From Candidatus Kinetoplastibacterium crithidii (ex Angomonas deanei ATCC 30255) (GTDB taxonomy: Bacteria; Pseudomonadota; Gammaproteobacteria; Burkholderiales; Burkholderiaceae_B): 64,000 nucleotides of DNA. A model generated the notes under the pieces. The model worked only from the letters and a program-made list of their open reading frames with translations. It was not told the origin of the DNA and searched no databases. Position numbers and translations under genes: made by a program. Positions 9,292-21,531 of this stretch are shown one piece after another (the stretch's first letter is position 1; the number at the start of each line of letters is the position of its first letter). Location: contig NC_019815.1 of NCBI RefSeq assembly GCF_000319225.1, positions 124,001 to 188,000 of the forward strand, written 5' to 3'.

Positions 9292-9912
9292 ATGAATCAA
9301 ATAGAAATTCTGAAAGATACTTTAAAAGAGGTGCTTGTAAATTATAATTTTAACTTATTGCATGGTAGAACAAATGAGCTAACTTTAGAAATTTCTTCTG
9401 ACCAATGGTTGGATGTTTGCAATATCTTAAAATTGGATAATAGTTTATATTTTGAAACTTGTATCGATTTATGTGCTGTAGATTATTTATCTTGGGGTAA
9501 GTCTAGTATTCATGAGAGTAATACTATGTCTGATGGTAAGCGTTTTGCTGTAGTGATTCATGTTTTATCTATAGTTAATAATTGGAGGCTTAGAGTCAGG
9601 ACATGGGCAAATAATAATGATTTTCCAGTTATACCTTCTTTAATAAATTGTTGGCCTAGTGTTAATTGGTTTGAAAGAGAAGCTTTTGATTTATTTGGTA
9701 TAGTTTTTCATGGGCATAAAGATTTAAGAAGAATAATTACTGATTATGGTTTTGTTGGCTATCCTTTTCGTAAGGATTTTCCTTTATCTGGTAATGTTGA
9801 AGTGCATTATGATGAAAGCCTTAAAAAAGTTGTTTACAAAGAAGTTAGTATTGATACTAGAGAAATTACTCCAAGAGTTATTCGGGAAAACTCTTATGGA
9901 TTGGAATTGTAG
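9292..9912 (+). CDS. nuoC: NADH-quinone oxidoreductase subunit C
   Basis: 206-residue 30-kDa peripheral subunit that packs against NuoB and NuoD. The signature [20 protein letters not shown], followed by [19 protein letters not shown], is complete. It is a separate gene here, not fused to nuoD as in E. coli. nuoD starts five bases after its stop. Confidence 0.97.
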   Translation: MNQIEILKDTLKEVLVNYNFNLLHGRTNELTLEISSDQWLDVCNILKLDNSLYFETCIDLCAVDYLSWGKSSIHESNTMSDGKRFAVVIHVLSIVNNWRLRVRTWANNNDFPVIPSLINCWPSVNWFEREAFDLFGIVFHGHKDLRRIITDYGFVGYPFRKDFPLSGNVEVHYDESLKKVVYKEVSIDTREITPRVIRENSYGLEL

Positions 9913-9917
9913 TAACC

Positions 9918-11174
9918 ATGGATATTAAAACTTATACTTTGAATTTTGGTCCTCAACATCCTGCTGCTCATGGTGTTTTGCGTTTGATATTGGAATTAAA
10001 TGGTGAAGTAGTTCAAAAAGCAGACCCACATATAGGACTGCTACATAGAGCAACTGAAAAATTAATAGAAAATAAAACATATATACAGGGTCTACCTTAC
10101 ATGGATCGTTTGGATTATGTTTCTATGATGTGTAACGAGCATGCTTATGTTATGGCTATTGAGAAACTTTTAGGGATTGAAGTTCCATTAAGAGCTCAAT
10201 ATATCAGAGTAATGTTTGATGAAATTACTAGGATATTGAATCACCTTATGTCTTTAGGTTCCCATGCACTGGATGTTGGGGCCATGGCCGTATTCTTATA
10301 TGCATTTCGTGAGCGTGAAGATTTGATGGATTGTTATGAAGCTGTGTCTGGTGCAAGGATGCATGCTGCTTATTATAGACCAGGTGGTGTATATAGAGAT
10401 TTACCTAATTCCATGCCTATGTATAACGATTCTTCTAAGGAAATTAGAAATAAAAAAGATTTTGATAGAATGAATGAAGCTCGTTCAGGTTCCTTGTTGG
10501 ATTTTATATATGATTTCACTGAAAGATTTCCAAAATGTATAGATGAGTATGAGTCTTTGTTGACAGACAATCGTATTTGGAAACAGAGACTTGTTGGTGT
10601 TGGAGTAGTCAGTCCTGATAGAGCAAAGGCTTTGGGTTTTACTGGTCCTATGTTACGAGGGTCAGGTGTTGTTTGGGATTTACGTAAAAATCAGCCTTAT
10701 GAAGTTTATGATAATCTTTCTTTTGATATTCCTATTGGAGTTAATGGAGATTGTTATGATAGATACTTGGTTCGTATGGCTGAAATGAGGGAAAGCAATA
10801 AAATTATCAGACAATGTATAGATTGGCTGCGTAATAATACAGGCGCTGTTATAGCAGATAATTGTAAATACGTTCCTCCTAAAAGGACAGATATGAAGAC
10901 AGGAATGGAAGAACTGATTCATCATTTTAAGTTTTTTAGTGAAGGTTTTTGTATACCAGCTGGAGAGGCTTATTCTTCAGTCGAGCATCCCAAAGGCGAA
11001 TTCGGGATATATATAATATCTGATGGTGCTAATAAACCCTACCGAGTTAAAATTCGTGCGCCTGGTTTTGCTCATTTGCAGTCTTTAGAGGAAATGTCAA
11101 AGGGGCATATGATATCAGATGTGGTAACTATTATAGGAACACAAGATATTGTGTTCGGTGAAATAGATAGGTAA
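9918..11174 (+). CDS. nuoD: NADH-quinone oxidoreductase subunit D
   Basis: 418-residue 49-kDa subunit that forms the quinone pocket with NuoB. It carries the N-terminal [15 protein letters not shown] motif, [10 protein letters not shown], the MCNEHAY segment and the C-terminal DIVFGEIDR end. The His of GPQHPAAHG and the later Tyr region line the quinone site in known structures. Full length; ATG at 9918. Confidence 0.98.
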   Translation: MDIKTYTLNFGPQHPAAHGVLRLILELNGEVVQKADPHIGLLHRATEKLIENKTYIQGLPYMDRLDYVSMMCNEHAYVMAIEKLLGIEVPLRAQYIRVMFDEITRILNHLMSLGSHALDVGAMAVFLYAFREREDLMDCYEAVSGARMHAAYYRPGGVYRDLPNSMPMYNDSSKEIRNKKDFDRMNEARSGSLLDFIYDFTERFPKCIDEYESLLTDNRIWKQRLVGVGVVSPDRAKALGFTGPMLRGSGVVWDLRKNQPYEVYDNLSFDIPIGVNGDCYDRYLVRMAEMRESNKIIRQCIDWLRNNTGAVIADNCKYVPPKRTDMKTGMEELIHHFKFFSEGFCIPAGEAYSSVEHPKGEFGIYIISDGANKPYRVKIRAPGFAHLQSLEEMSKGHMISDVVTIIGTQDIVFGEIDR

Positions 11175-11231
11175 ATTTTTTATATTGACATTATATAAAT
11201 TAAGGTTATTTAACTCTAAGACAGGCAAAGT

Positions 11232-11723
11232 ATGTTGCTTTCTAAAAAATCATATCAGAAAATAGATGCGGAATTGGCAAAATTTCCTGCTGATAGGCGT
11301 CAATCTGCTTTAATAGCAGCTTTAGCAATTGCACAAGAAGATAAATCTTGGTTATCTCCAGAAGTTATAGAGGATGTTGCTAATTACATAGGTGTTTCTC
11401 CTATAACAGCTCAAGAAGTTGTTACTTTTTATAATATGTTTAATATTAAACATGTGGGAAAAAATAAAATTTCTGTATGTACTAATCTTTCATGTTCGTT
11501 TCGTGGTAGTAACGAAATTGCTTCATATTTAAAAAGAAAATTGGGTATAGAATTTAACGAAACAACTGAAAACAAACAGTTTACTTTGATTGAAAGTGAG
11601 TGTTTAGGAGCTTGTGGTGATGCTCCAGTTTTATTGGTTAATAACAAACATATGTGTGCCAGAATGACTGAAGAAAAAGTTAATTCTCTTATTGATATTC
11701 TTTCAAAAGAAGACGGGGAATAA
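11232..11723 (+). CDS. nuoE: NADH-quinone oxidoreductase subunit E
   Basis: 163-residue 24-kDa subunit with a thioredoxin-like [2Fe-2S] domain. Ligands are seen in CTNLSCSFRGS (two Cys) and ESECLGACGD (two Cys). The N-terminal helical bundle (DRRQSALIAALAIAQED) is present. It works with NuoF at the NADH-oxidising tip and lies three bases before nuoF. Confidence 0.97.
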   Translation: MLLSKKSYQKIDAELAKFPADRRQSALIAALAIAQEDKSWLSPEVIEDVANYIGVSPITAQEVVTFYNMFNIKHVGKNKISVCTNLSCSFRGSNEIASYLKRKLGIEFNETTENKQFTLIESECLGACGDAPVLLVNNKHMCARMTEEKVNSLIDILSKEDGE

Positions 11724-11726
11724 TAG

Positions 11727-13097
11727 ATGAATTTAAAAGAATTTGAGATTAATTTTGATGATGGTTTAAAGCCATATCCTAGTGGCACGATAGAAAGTAG
11801 ATCTACATGTTTCCATGGTAGGCATCTTTCTCCTCAAATTTTTGCTGGAATTACTGGTTGTAATTGGAGAATAGAGGATTATTTAGCTAGGAATGGCTAT
11901 GATTCTATAAAAAAAATTATACATTCTAAAATGTCTCCTAGTGATGTAATAGAAGAGATTAAGTCATCTGGATTGAGAGGTAGGGGAGGAGCAGGATTTC
12001 CGACTGGTTTAAAATGGAGTTTTATGCCAAAGAATTCATCTACTCAGAAATATCTAGTTTGTAATTCTGATGAAGGTGAACCAGGAACCTTTAAAGATAG
12101 AGATATATTAAGATTTAATCCACATATTGTTATTGAGGGCATGATTATAGCAGCTTATGCTATGGGCATAAGCATTGGGTATAATTACATTCATGGTGAA
12201 ATTTTTGATGTTTATAAGCGTTTTGAAGAAGCTTTAAATGAAGCTAGATCATATGGTTTTTTAGGTGAAAACATATTAAATTCAAACTTTAGTTTTCATT
12301 TATATGGAGTACATGGCTATGGTGCTTATATTTGTGGAGAAGAGACTGCTTTATTAGAATCTCTAGAAGGTAAAAAAGGAAGACCTCGTTTTAAACCACC
12401 ATTTCCTGCTAATGTTGGATTATATGATTGTCCAACAAATATTAATAATACTGAAACATTTGCTGCTGTTCCTTGGATTATATTGAATGGTGCAGATAAA
12501 TATTTAGAATCTGGAAAAATTAATAATGCAGGAACCAAGATATTTTCTGTTAGTGGAGATGTAGAGTTTCCTGGTAATTATGAAATTCCACTTGGTACAC
12601 CATTTTCTGTGCTTTTAGATCTTGCTGGTGGTGTTGTTAATGGTAATAAATTAAAAGCTGTAATTCCTGGAGGATCAAGTTCACCCGTTCTTCCTGCAGA
12701 TATAGTTATGAATTGTAGTATGGATTATGATTCCATATCTAAGGCAGGATCTATGCTTGGTTCTGGTGCTGTTATAGTTATTGATGAAACTAGGTGTATG
12801 GTAAAGTCTCTTCTAAGATTGTCATACTTTTATTATGAAGAGAGTTGTGGGCAATGCACTCCTTGCAGAGAAGGAACAGGTTGGCTATATCGCATATTAT
12901 CTAGAATTGAGAAAGGTGATGCTAATGTTGACGACTTGGAATTATTGAATTCTATTTCTCATAATATAATGGGTAATACAATTTGTGCTCTGGGAGATGC
13001 AGCAGCTATGCCTGTGATAAGTTTTTTAAAACATTTTAAACATGAATTTTTGTATCATGTAACACATAAATCTTGTTTAGTAAAAAAATATTTGTAG
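11727..13097 (+). CDS. nuoF: NADH-quinone oxidoreductase subunit F
   Basis: 456-residue 51-kDa subunit that binds NADH and FMN. The nucleotide-binding [16 protein letters not shown] and [14 protein letters not shown] motifs are complete. The N3 [4Fe-4S] ligands are in [12 protein letters not shown] and [10 protein letters not shown]. Its C-terminal stretch [15 protein letters not shown] is typical of beta-proteobacterial NuoF. Confidence 0.98.
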   Translation: MNLKEFEINFDDGLKPYPSGTIESRSTCFHGRHLSPQIFAGITGCNWRIEDYLARNGYDSIKKIIHSKMSPSDVIEEIKSSGLRGRGGAGFPTGLKWSFMPKNSSTQKYLVCNSDEGEPGTFKDRDILRFNPHIVIEGMIIAAYAMGISIGYNYIHGEIFDVYKRFEEALNEARSYGFLGENILNSNFSFHLYGVHGYGAYICGEETALLESLEGKKGRPRFKPPFPANVGLYDCPTNINNTETFAAVPWIILNGADKYLESGKINNAGTKIFSVSGDVEFPGNYEIPLGTPFSVLLDLAGGVVNGNKLKAVIPGGSSSPVLPADIVMNCSMDYDSISKAGSMLGSGAVIVIDETRCMVKSLLRLSYFYYEESCGQCTPCREGTGWLYRILSRIEKGDANVDDLELLNSISHNIMGNTICALGDAAAMPVISFLKHFKHEFLYHVTHKSCLVKKYL

Positions 13098-13106
13098 AGT
13101 CTGAAA

Positions 13107-15455
13107 ATGCAAATGATAGAAATAACCGTTAATGGTGAAAAAATACGAGTGCCAAAAGGAAGTAACCTTATTCAAGTTACTGAAAAACTTGGTTGTTATG
13201 TGCCACATTTTTGCTATCACAAAAAATTGTCAGTTGCTGCAAATTGCCGTATGTGTTTAGTAGAGATAGAAAAAACACCTAAGCTCATGCCTGCTTGTTC
13301 TACTATAGCAAGTGAAGGAATGGTTATATATACTGACTCTAAGAAAGTTAAGGAAGCACAAAACTCTGTTATGGAGTTTTTGCTAATTAATCATCCTCTT
13401 GACTGTCCTGTCTGTGATCAGGGAGGTGAGTGTCAGTTACAAGATTTAGCTGTTGGTTATGGTAAGAAAAAGTCTCGTTATTCTGAAAAGGAAAAAAGAG
13501 TAGTTTTTCATAAAAATTTTGGTCCTTTAATATCTGCTGAAGAAATGAGCCGTTGTATACACTGTACTCGTTGTATACGTTTTGGACAAGAAATAGCAGG
13601 AATAAAGGAATTAGGCATGCTTGGCCGTGGTGAGAATTCAGAGATATCGACTTTTCTAGGTAATTATGTAGAGTCTGAATTATCAGGTAATATGATAGAT
13701 ATATGTCCAGTTGGAGCGCTTACTTCTAAGCCTTTTCGATTTAAGGCCCGTACTTGGGAACTAGCTAGGAGAAAATCAATTAGTCCTCATGATAGTTTAG
13801 GTACAAATTTAATAATGCAGATTAAAAATAATCAGGTTATGAGAGTTGTTCCTTTTGAAAATGATGATGTTAATGAGTGTTGGATAACAGATAGAGATCG
13901 TTTTTCTTATGAAGGATTAAACAGTACTGATAGATTATCTTCTCCTATGTTTAAAGACGACAATGGTGATTGGAAGGAGTTATCTTGGGAAGAAGCATTA
14001 GAAAAAATTGCTTATAATTTTAACTTAATAAAAAACAAATATGGTGAGCAGCAAATTGCTGGTATAGCTTCTGAGTATTCTACTCTAGAAGAGTTTTATT
14101 TATTTAAAAAATTATTGAATAATATAGGATCTAATAATGTCGATTTTAGATTAAGGCAAAATGATTCTAATTTAGATAAAGTTTTTAATGGTATCCCTTG
14201 GTTAGGGTGTTCTTTAGAAGAGTTAGAAAAATTAGATATTTTACTAGTAGTAGGATCTGACTTAAGGAATGATCATCCATTAATAGCACATAGACTTCGT
14301 AAAGCGGTTAAGCGTGGAGCAAAGATTTTTATATTAGATAGTTACCAGTCAAATCAATTTATTAATATTTCAGGTAGAATTACTGTTATTCCTTCACAGC
14401 TTCATTTGTTATTAGCAGAATTATGTGTAATTTTGTCAAAGAATATGTCTCAAGATATTCCAAGAGAATTTGAAAAATTGTGTCTTACTGATAACAAAGT
14501 TTTATTTGCTATTGCACAAGAGTTATTAGATAGAAATAAGAGGTCAGCTATTTTATTGGGTAATATGGCTTTATCAGTTCCTAATGCATCAAAGTTGGTG
14601 GCAAATGCAGGTTATGTTGCTGATATTATTGATTCTAATATTGCTTTTCTTGGCAATGGAGCAAATGCTATTGGTGGTTATGTATCTAACTTCCTTCCTG
14701 AGAAAGGAAAATTAGTAAATGATATTTTTAATAGTTCATTGAAATCCTATATAGTTCTTCACTCTGACCCATATTTAGATATTGATAATGGAGCAAATGC
14801 TTTAAAAGCTATAAATAGTTCTGAATTCTCAGTTGCGTTAACTCCTTATTTCTCTTTTGCTAAAAAATGGGCAAATATAATACTTCCGATATCTCCTTTT
14901 AGTGAAACTTCAGGAACATACATAAATTCTCAGGGCATCGTGCAAAGTTTTAAAGGTGTAGTAGCTCCTTTTGGTAAAACTCGACCTGCATGGAAGGTTT
15001 TTTGTGCTTTAGGTAAGTTATTAAATATCTCTGGATTTAATTATGAAAGTTCTGATGAAGTTAAACAGGTTGTTTTAACTAATTGTGACTTGAAAACTAG
15101 TCTATCGAATAGCATCGACCTTTCTTTTATAGGCATAGATAATCTGTCTAGTAAGTTTGAAAGAATTCCTAACGTTCCAATATATAGGTCAGATGTTATT
15201 GTAAGAAGTTCTACCTCTTTGCAAAAGACAAAATATTCACAGCCTCCAGTTTTAAGGCTTAATAGCTGTTCATTAAAACAGTTAGGTATTTCCAATGGTG
15301 AAATGGTGAAGATATCTAGTAGTAGTGATAGTATAAAATTAGCTGTGATGCATGATGATTTTGTTCCAAATCAAGGCTTATATTTGCCAGCCGCATTTGA
15401 AGAAACAGCTTCTTTAGGTTGCTCTTTTGAAGATATTAATGTGGAGAAATTATGA
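13107..15455 (+). CDS. nuoG: NADH-quinone oxidoreductase subunit G
   Basis: 782-residue 75-kDa subunit. The N-terminal ferredoxin domain has the [2Fe-2S] ligands ([18 protein letters not shown] pattern, then RMC). A His-plus-three-Cys site ([14 protein letters not shown]) and [13 protein letters not shown] carry [4Fe-4S] clusters. The rest is a molybdopterin-oxidoreductase-like domain that has lost its cofactor in this family. Its stop overlaps the nuoH ATG by four bases, which suggests translational coupling. Confidence 0.97.
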   Translation: MQMIEITVNGEKIRVPKGSNLIQVTEKLGCYVPHFCYHKKLSVAANCRMCLVEIEKTPKLMPACSTIASEGMVIYTDSKKVKEAQNSVMEFLLINHPLDCPVCDQGGECQLQDLAVGYGKKKSRYSEKEKRVVFHKNFGPLISAEEMSRCIHCTRCIRFGQEIAGIKELGMLGRGENSEISTFLGNYVESELSGNMIDICPVGALTSKPFRFKARTWELARRKSISPHDSLGTNLIMQIKNNQVMRVVPFENDDVNECWITDRDRFSYEGLNSTDRLSSPMFKDDNGDWKELSWEEALEKIAYNFNLIKNKYGEQQIAGIASEYSTLEEFYLFKKLLNNIGSNNVDFRLRQNDSNLDKVFNGIPWLGCSLEELEKLDILLVVGSDLRNDHPLIAHRLRKAVKRGAKIFILDSYQSNQFINISGRITVIPSQLHLLLAELCVILSKNMSQDIPREFEKLCLTDNKVLFAIAQELLDRNKRSAILLGNMALSVPNASKLVANAGYVADIIDSNIAFLGNGANAIGGYVSNFLPEKGKLVNDIFNSSLKSYIVLHSDPYLDIDNGANALKAINSSEFSVALTPYFSFAKKWANIILPISPFSETSGTYINSQGIVQSFKGVVAPFGKTRPAWKVFCALGKLLNISGFNYESSDEVKQVVLTNCDLKTSLSNSIDLSFIGIDNLSSKFERIPNVPIYRSDVIVRSSTSLQKTKYSQPPVLRLNSCSLKQLGISNGEMVKISSSSDSIKLAVMHDDFVPNQGLYLPAAFEETASLGCSFEDINVEKL

Positions 15456-16513
15456 TATCAGAATTGATTTTTATAAATTTCTTAAATAGTAATATATATT
15501 TAGTTTTATACACTATATTAAAAATATTCGCTATTATGCTTCCTGTAATACTTTGTGTGGCTTATTTAACATATTGGGAACGTAAATTGATTGCATCAAT
15601 GCATGCTAGGCTTGGTCCTAATAGAGTTGGTTACGGAGGGCTTCTTCAACCATTTGCTGATGTTTTTAAACTGTTAACTAAAGAAGTTATTATTCCTAGT
15701 GAATCTAATAAGGTTCTTTTTTTAATTGCTCCCGTTATTACGCTCATGCCAGCACTAGCTGCATGGGCTGTTATACCTTTTGGTCCTGATATTGTTTTAG
15801 CTGATATTAATGCTGGTTTATTATATGTGATGTCTATAACTTCTTTAGGTGTTTACGGAGTTATCATAGCTGGTTGGGCATCAAATTCAAAATATGCTTT
15901 ATTAGGTGGCTTGAGGGCTTCTGCTCAAATGATATCCTATGAATTAGCTATTGGGTTTGTATTAGTTACTGTTTTATTAGTTTCTAGAAGTTTGAATATG
16001 AGTGATATCGTTAATATTCAAAACAAAGGTTTTTTTTCTGACATAGGATTGTCTTTTTTATCTTGGAATTGGTTGCCACTGTTACCTCTATTTGTTATAT
16101 ATGTCATTTCATCTGTTGCTGAAACAAATAGACATCCTTTTGATGTTGTAGAAGGAGAATCTGAGATTGTTGCTGGTCATATGGTTGAATATTCAGGAGT
16201 TTCATTTGCAATATTTTTTTTAGCTGAATATGCAAATATGATTTTGTTATCATGTATGGCTTCAGTAATATTTTTAGGTGGGTGGTATTCCCCACTTAAT
16301 TTCTTTCCTTTTTATTTAATACCTGGATGGATTTGGCTTTGGATAAAGACATTTTTTATAGTATGTTTGTTTATATGGTTTAGAGCTTCTTTCCCAAGGT
16401 ATAGATATGACCAAATAATGAGACTTGGTTGGAAAATATTTATACCAATTACAGGAGTGTGGTTTTTGGTAGTTGCTATTTGGGTTAGAACACCATGGAA
16501 TATATGGTATTAG
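15452..16513 (+). CDS. nuoH: NADH-quinone oxidoreductase subunit H
   Basis: 353-residue membrane subunit at the junction of the two arms, about eight helices. The motifs [20 protein letters not shown] (near residues 41-60), [16 protein letters not shown], and the acidic loop [18 protein letters not shown] are the quinone-channel hallmarks. Full length. nuoI follows after 24 bases. Confidence 0.98.
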   Translation: MISELIFINFLNSNIYLVLYTILKIFAIMLPVILCVAYLTYWERKLIASMHARLGPNRVGYGGLLQPFADVFKLLTKEVIIPSESNKVLFLIAPVITLMPALAAWAVIPFGPDIVLADINAGLLYVMSITSLGVYGVIIAGWASNSKYALLGGLRASAQMISYELAIGFVLVTVLLVSRSLNMSDIVNIQNKGFFSDIGLSFLSWNWLPLLPLFVIYVISSVAETNRHPFDVVEGESEIVAGHMVEYSGVSFAIFFLAEYANMILLSCMASVIFLGGWYSPLNFFPFYLIPGWIWLWIKTFFIVCLFIWFRASFPRYRYDQIMRLGWKIFIPITGVWFLVVAIWVRTPWNIWY

Positions 16514-16537
16514 TTCTTTTATGATAAGAGGGATTTA

Positions 16538-17026
16538 ATGAAGTCTATAGGAAGGTTTTTACGTAGTCTTATGCTTGTTGATTTCTTGAAAGGAATGTTT
16601 ATAACAGGTAAATATTTTTTTAAAGGTAAAAATACGTTGATCTATCCGTATGAGAAGACTCCTATTTCTCCAAGATTTAGAGGATTGCATGCTTTAAGGC
16701 GTTATCCAAATGGAGAAGAACGTTGTATTGCTTGTAAGTTATGTGAGGCTGTTTGTCCAGCTATGGCTATAAGTATAGATTCTGAGCAAAGGGAAGATGG
16801 TACAAGACGTACTACTAGATATGATATTGACCTTACTAAATGTATTTTTTGTGGTTTTTGTGAGGAAAGTTGCCCTGTTGATTCCATAGTAGAAACGCAT
16901 TTTTATGAATATCATGGAGAAAAAAGAGGTGATCTTTATTTTACAAAAGAGATGCTTTTAGCTATTGGCGATAAATATGAATCTGAGATTGCATCTAGAA
17001 AAGCTCAAGATGCTTTGTATCGTTGA
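16538..17026 (+). CDS. nuoI: NADH-quinone oxidoreductase subunit I
   Basis: 162-residue 2x[4Fe-4S] ferredoxin-like subunit (clusters N6a and N6b). Both ligand sets are intact: [12 protein letters not shown] and [12 protein letters not shown]. The N-terminal amphipathic helix that lies along the membrane is present. Full length. Confidence 0.98.
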   Translation: MKSIGRFLRSLMLVDFLKGMFITGKYFFKGKNTLIYPYEKTPISPRFRGLHALRRYPNGEERCIACKLCEAVCPAMAISIDSEQREDGTRRTTRYDIDLTKCIFCGFCEESCPVDSIVETHFYEYHGEKRGDLYFTKEMLLAIGDKYESEIASRKAQDALYR

Positions 17027-17047
17027 TTATTTTCAGGATTTTAAAAA

Positions 17048-17689
17048 ATGAGTTTTGTTGATTTTCTTTTTTCTTTTTTATCTGTTGTAGCATGTCTATC
17101 GGCAGTTTGTGTTGTAATAGTTAGAAATCCTATTGTTGCTGTTATGAGTTTGATATTGGTATTCATAAACGTTTCCATGATGTGGATGCTATTAGGCTCA
17201 GAGTTTCTATCATTGATATTAGTATTGGTTTATGTTGGTGCTGTTATGGTTATGTTTTTATTTGTCGTGATGATGATTGACATTCATAATCTTAAGGAAG
17301 ATTTTAGTCTAAATAGATATATTATTTTTGGTTTTTTTGTTGGGTTTGTTTTAGTTATAGAAACAGCTATGATATTATTTGCGACATGGAATAAAAGTTT
17401 TTATATGCCTATGAGTAATTATTGTTCTAGTATGACTAATTCTTTTTCTATTGGTTATGCCATGTATTCTGATTATTATATCTTTGTTGAAATAGGTGCT
17501 GTAATATTATTGGTAGGGATGATATCTGCGATTGCTTTAACAATACGTACTAGAAAGGATAAAAAAACAAATGAAGTGGATGTTGCTTTAAAGGCAGATC
17601 CAGCTAGCAGGTTGATTATGGTAAAGTTTCCTAAAAATATAAACAATTATTATACTAATGGTGTTTCTTCTAAAGAAGGAAATGAATAA
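17048..17689 (+). CDS. nuoJ: NADH-quinone oxidoreductase subunit J
   Basis: 213-residue membrane subunit with five helices and the conserved [20 protein letters not shown] segment (helix 3, which contains the pi-bulge in solved structures). The C-terminal 35 residues are polar. Its stop overlaps the nuoK ATG by one base (17689). Confidence 0.96.
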   Translation: MSFVDFLFSFLSVVACLSAVCVVIVRNPIVAVMSLILVFINVSMMWMLLGSEFLSLILVLVYVGAVMVMFLFVVMMIDIHNLKEDFSLNRYIIFGFFVGFVLVIETAMILFATWNKSFYMPMSNYCSSMTNSFSIGYAMYSDYYIFVEIGAVILLVGMISAIALTIRTRKDKKTNEVDVALKADPASRLIMVKFPKNINNYYTNGVSSKEGNE

Positions 17690-17994
17690 TGTTAACCTTG
17701 TCATATTGTCTTATTGTTAGTTCTATTATTTTCTCTATAGGTTTGGTTGGAATTTTTATAAATAGAAAAAATCTAATTGTTTTGTTAATGTCTTTAGAAT
17801 TGTTATTGTTATCAGTTAATTTTAACCTAGTTGCATTTTCTCGATTTAATAGTGATATATCAGGTCAAGTTTTCGTGTTTTTTATTTTAACAGTTGCAGC
17901 TGCTGAAGCAGCTATAGGATTGGCATTGTTAGTCTTATTATTTAGAAATTCAGGTGTTGTAGATTCTAATGCAATTAGCAATCTTAGAGGATGA
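17689..17994 (+). CDS. nuoK: NADH-quinone oxidoreductase subunit K
   Basis: 101-residue subunit with three helices. The conserved membrane glutamates are in [14 protein letters not shown] and [13 protein letters not shown]. Full length and coupled to nuoJ by the one-base overlap. Confidence 0.97.
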   Translation: MLTLSYCLIVSSIIFSIGLVGIFINRKNLIVLLMSLELLLLSVNFNLVAFSRFNSDISGQVFVFFILTVAAAEAAIGLALLVLLFRNSGVVDSNAISNLRG

Positions 17995-18004
17995 AAAATA
18001 AAAG

Positions 18005-20029
18005 ATGAATATTTTTTCATTAAATTCTAATATTTTTCTAGTTATATCTTTAGCACCTTTATTTGGATCAATACTGTCTGGTTTGTTTGGAACTAGCTTC
18101 TTTGGTAAACCTATCTTAAATAGAAAAATTACTCATATTATTACAATATTTGCAGTTTTTATTTCTTTTATCGGATCTGCAATTGTAATAACTGATATTA
18201 TCAATAATCATAATTCTTATGAATATGTTTTGTATACTTGGAGTGTTATAGAAGATGTTGAATTAGAAATAGGTTTTTTAATTGATATATTATCTGCACT
18301 TATGATGGTGATAATAACATCAATCTCTTTGATGGTTCATATTTACTCTATAGGTTATATGTCAGACGATCAAGGTTATCAGCGTTTCTTCTCATATATT
18401 TCTTTATTTACATTCGCAATGTTGATGTTAGTTATGTCTAATAATATGCTGCAATTGTTCTTTGGATGGGAAGCTGTAGGACTAGTTTCTTATTTGCTAA
18501 TAGGGTTTTGGTATAACAAGGAATCTGCAATTGTAGCAAATATGAAGGCTTTTTTAGTTAATAAAGTAGGCGATTTTGGTTTCATATTGGGTATAGGTTT
18601 ATTATTTTCTTATACTGGCACAATGAATTATTATGAGATTTTTGATAAAACAAATGGTTTGGTTGGTAAAGTTATCGAAAATGATGTTATTTTTTCTGGA
18701 TGTTCTATTATTACTGTGGCTTGTTTTTGTTTGTTTGTGGGGGCAATGGGAAAGTCAGCACAAGTTCCGTTGCATGCTTGGTTACCAGATTCCATGGAAG
18801 GTCCTACTCCAATTTCAGCATTAATACATGCAGCTACTATGGTTACTGCTGGTATTTTTATGGTTGCTCGTTTTTCCCCTATTTTTGAATACTCTTCAGT
18901 TGTTTTATCATTTATCATCCTAGTAGGATCTGTTGGAGCTTTGTTTTTAGGTATATTAGGTATTGTTCAGCATGATATTAAAAAGGTTGTTGCTTATTCT
19001 ACATTATCGCAACTAGGGTACATGACAGTAGCTTTAGGAGTATCCTCATATTCTTTAGCAATTTTCCATTTGATGACTCATGCATTTTTTAAAGCTCTTT
19101 TATTTTTAGGAGCTGGTTCTGTTATTTTAGGTATGCATCATAATCAGGATATTAGATATATGGGTGGGTTATATAGGTATATGCCTATAACCTGGATAAC
19201 TTTTCTAATAGGAACTTTATCTTTAGTTGGGACTCCTTTTTTCTCTGGTTTTTATTCTAAAGAATTGATATTAGAAGCAGTGAAGAATTCTGATATTTAT
19301 GGTTCGTCTATTGCATATTATTTTTTACTTATTGGCATTTTTGTTACATCTGTATATTCTTTTAGATTATATTTTCTAGTTTTCCATGGTTCTTATAATG
19401 AAAAAAATCATCATTTAGATGAACATAAAACGCTTAGTAATAATTTGGATGACCATCATCCAAAAGAGTCCTCTATTGTTGTGACTATACCATTATTATT
19501 ATTATCTATTCCAGCTATGTTCATAGGATATATTTTTGCTGATAGGTTTTTATTTAATGGATTATTTGATAATGTTATTACTATAATTCCAGATCATTTA
19601 TCTTTTTATAAAGTGTCATTAAATTGGCATGGTAGCCTAAATTTTGCTTTGCATTCTTTAACTTCTATGCCTTTTTTATTAACTATAAGTGGTGCTATTA
19701 TTTCATGGTATTTATTTTTGATTAATACAAATCTGCCTGTTGTAATTAAGAATAGGTTTTCCTTGATTTATAAGATATTACAAGAAAAATATTATTTTGA
19801 TTTTTTATATGGAAAAATTGCGGCAAGTGCTTATTATATAGGATTGTTTTTTTGGCAATTCTTTGATCAAGTCTTAATTGATAAGTTTCTTGTGAATGGT
19901 TGTGCAAATATTGCTTGTTTTTTTTCAAAGATTAGTAAGAAATTACATTCTGGTTTTATTTACTATTATTCTTTTTCCATGACTATGGGTATTGTTTGTT
20001 TGGTAACATTTTTTGTATTTATTCGATGA
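18005..20029 (+). CDS. nuoL: NADH-quinone oxidoreductase subunit L
   Basis: 674-residue distal proton-pumping subunit of the antiporter family. Motifs include GWEAVGLVSYLLIGFW (the key Glu), MGKSAQVPLHAWLPDSMEGP (split: AQVPLHAWLPDSMEGP) with the pump Lys, and ALIHAATMVTAGIFM. The long C-terminal part, with a lateral helix and a final membrane helix, is present. The nuoM ATG overlaps its stop codon. Confidence 0.97.
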   Translation: MNIFSLNSNIFLVISLAPLFGSILSGLFGTSFFGKPILNRKITHIITIFAVFISFIGSAIVITDIINNHNSYEYVLYTWSVIEDVELEIGFLIDILSALMMVIITSISLMVHIYSIGYMSDDQGYQRFFSYISLFTFAMLMLVMSNNMLQLFFGWEAVGLVSYLLIGFWYNKESAIVANMKAFLVNKVGDFGFILGIGLLFSYTGTMNYYEIFDKTNGLVGKVIENDVIFSGCSIITVACFCLFVGAMGKSAQVPLHAWLPDSMEGPTPISALIHAATMVTAGIFMVARFSPIFEYSSVVLSFIILVGSVGALFLGILGIVQHDIKKVVAYSTLSQLGYMTVALGVSSYSLAIFHLMTHAFFKALLFLGAGSVILGMHHNQDIRYMGGLYRYMPITWITFLIGTLSLVGTPFFSGFYSKELILEAVKNSDIYGSSIAYYFLLIGIFVTSVYSFRLYFLVFHGSYNEKNHHLDEHKTLSNNLDDHHPKESSIVVTIPLLLLSIPAMFIGYIFADRFLFNGLFDNVITIIPDHLSFYKVSLNWHGSLNFALHSLTSMPFLLTISGAIISWYLFLINTNLPVVIKNRFSLIYKILQEKYYFDFLYGKIAASAYYIGLFFWQFFDQVLIDKFLVNGCANIACFFSKISKKLHSGFIYYYSFSMTMGIVCLVTFFVFIR

Positions 20030-21519
20030 TTACAATGTCTTATACATCTATTCCTTGGCTTTCTTTATCTATTTTTACACCAATTGTTTTTGGTTTTATT
20101 ATTTTGGCTGTAGATAGACGTAATCAGCTTTATATTAAGTTGATATCATTATTTGGTTCTATAATTAGTCTTTTTATTGTTTTATCTATATATAAGTTAT
20201 TTCAAATAGATAGTTCTTTATTTCAATTTGAGGAGAATTATTCTTGGATAGAAACATTTAATATAAATTATCATTTAGGTATAGATGGCATATCATTATG
20301 GTTCCTAATACTAAATTCTTTCATGACAGTTATAGTAATTTTATCTTCTTGGGAATCTATAAAGAATAATATTTCACAGTATTTTGCAGCCTTTCTTATT
20401 CTATCAGGTTTAATTAATGGAGTTTTTGTTTCACTAGATGGCATATTATTTTATGTGTTTTTTGAAACTACTTTAATTCCTATGTATCTAATTATAGGTA
20501 TATGGGGAGGTCCTAATCGTTTTTATGCTTCTTTTAAATTTTTTTTATATACTTTATTAGGCTCTTTATTGATGTTTATTGCGTTAATTTATTTGCGTAA
20601 TATTTCTAATTCTTCTGAAATTATTAATTGGTATTCAATAAATATTCGTTATATTGATCAAGTACTTATTTTTATGGCATTTTGGTTAGCTTTCGCTGTA
20701 AAAATACCTATGTGGCCAGTTCATACATGGTTGCCTGATGCTCACGTAGAAGCTCCTACTGGTGGATCTATTATTTTGGCTTCTATTATGCTTAAGTTAG
20801 GGGCTTATGGTTTTTTACGTTTTTCACTGCCCATATTACCTGATGCATCTAAAGACATGTCTATTTTAATGATATCATTATCTTTGATAGCCATTATATA
20901 CATAGGGTTTATTGCTATAGCACAAAGAGATATGAAGAAATTGATAGCTTATTCTTCAATTGCTCACATGGGTTTTGTTACTTTGGGGATATTCATATTT
21001 AATAAGGCAGGGATGGAAGGTGCTATTTTACAAATGATTTCTCATGGTTTTGTTTCTACTGCGATGTTTTTTTCTATAGGGGTTTTATATGATCGAACTC
21101 ACTCTAGATTAATATCTGACTATAGCGGCCTCGTCAATGTTATGCCTACATTTGTAACGTTTTTTGTATTTTTTTCTATGGCAAATTCTGGCTTGCCAGT
21201 TACTAGTGGTTTTGTTGGTGAGTTTTTTGTTATTATGGGCTCTATAAAATATAATTTTGTAGTAGGCATATTAACGGCATTATCTTTGGTTCTTAGTGCA
21301 TCTTATTCTTTATGGCTAGTTAAAAGAATTGCTTTTGGCAAAATTAATAGTAGTACTGCTTCTAATAATTTATCAGATGTTAATAAAAGAGAATTTTTTA
21401 TATTTTCTTTATTAGCAATATTAATTTTATTTATGGGGATTTATCCCAAGATATTTACAGATGTAATTCATCTTCCAGTAGAAATTTTATTAGATCAATT
21501 ATCTATAACAAAAATATAA
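20026..21519 (+). CDS. nuoM: NADH-quinone oxidoreductase subunit M
   Basis: Second antiporter-like subunit, 497 residues from the ATG at 20026, which overlaps the nuoL stop (ATGA). A second ATG at 20035 is nearly as good; a TTG at 19996 inside nuoL is not needed. Motifs: FFETTLIPMYLIIGIWGG, PMWPVHTWLPDAHVEAPTGG and IAHMGFVTLG. No ribosome-binding site is visible, so coupled translation is likely. Confidence 0.96.
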   Translation: MITMSYTSIPWLSLSIFTPIVFGFIILAVDRRNQLYIKLISLFGSIISLFIVLSIYKLFQIDSSLFQFEENYSWIETFNINYHLGIDGISLWFLILNSFMTVIVILSSWESIKNNISQYFAAFLILSGLINGVFVSLDGILFYVFFETTLIPMYLIIGIWGGPNRFYASFKFFLYTLLGSLLMFIALIYLRNISNSSEIINWYSINIRYIDQVLIFMAFWLAFAVKIPMWPVHTWLPDAHVEAPTGGSIILASIMLKLGAYGFLRFSLPILPDASKDMSILMISLSLIAIIYIGFIAIAQRDMKKLIAYSSIAHMGFVTLGIFIFNKAGMEGAILQMISHGFVSTAMFFSIGVLYDRTHSRLISDYSGLVNVMPTFVTFFVFFSMANSGLPVTSGFVGEFFVIMGSIKYNFVVGILTALSLVLSASYSLWLVKRIAFGKINSSTASNNLSDVNKREFFIFSLLAILILFMGIYPKIFTDVIHLPVEILLDQLSITKI

Positions 21520-21531
21520 CAAAATTTTAAA

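Noticed and set aside
11429..11788. 119-codon minus-strand frame across the nuoE-nuoF junction
   Set aside because: Both plus-strand genes are complete and conserved there.
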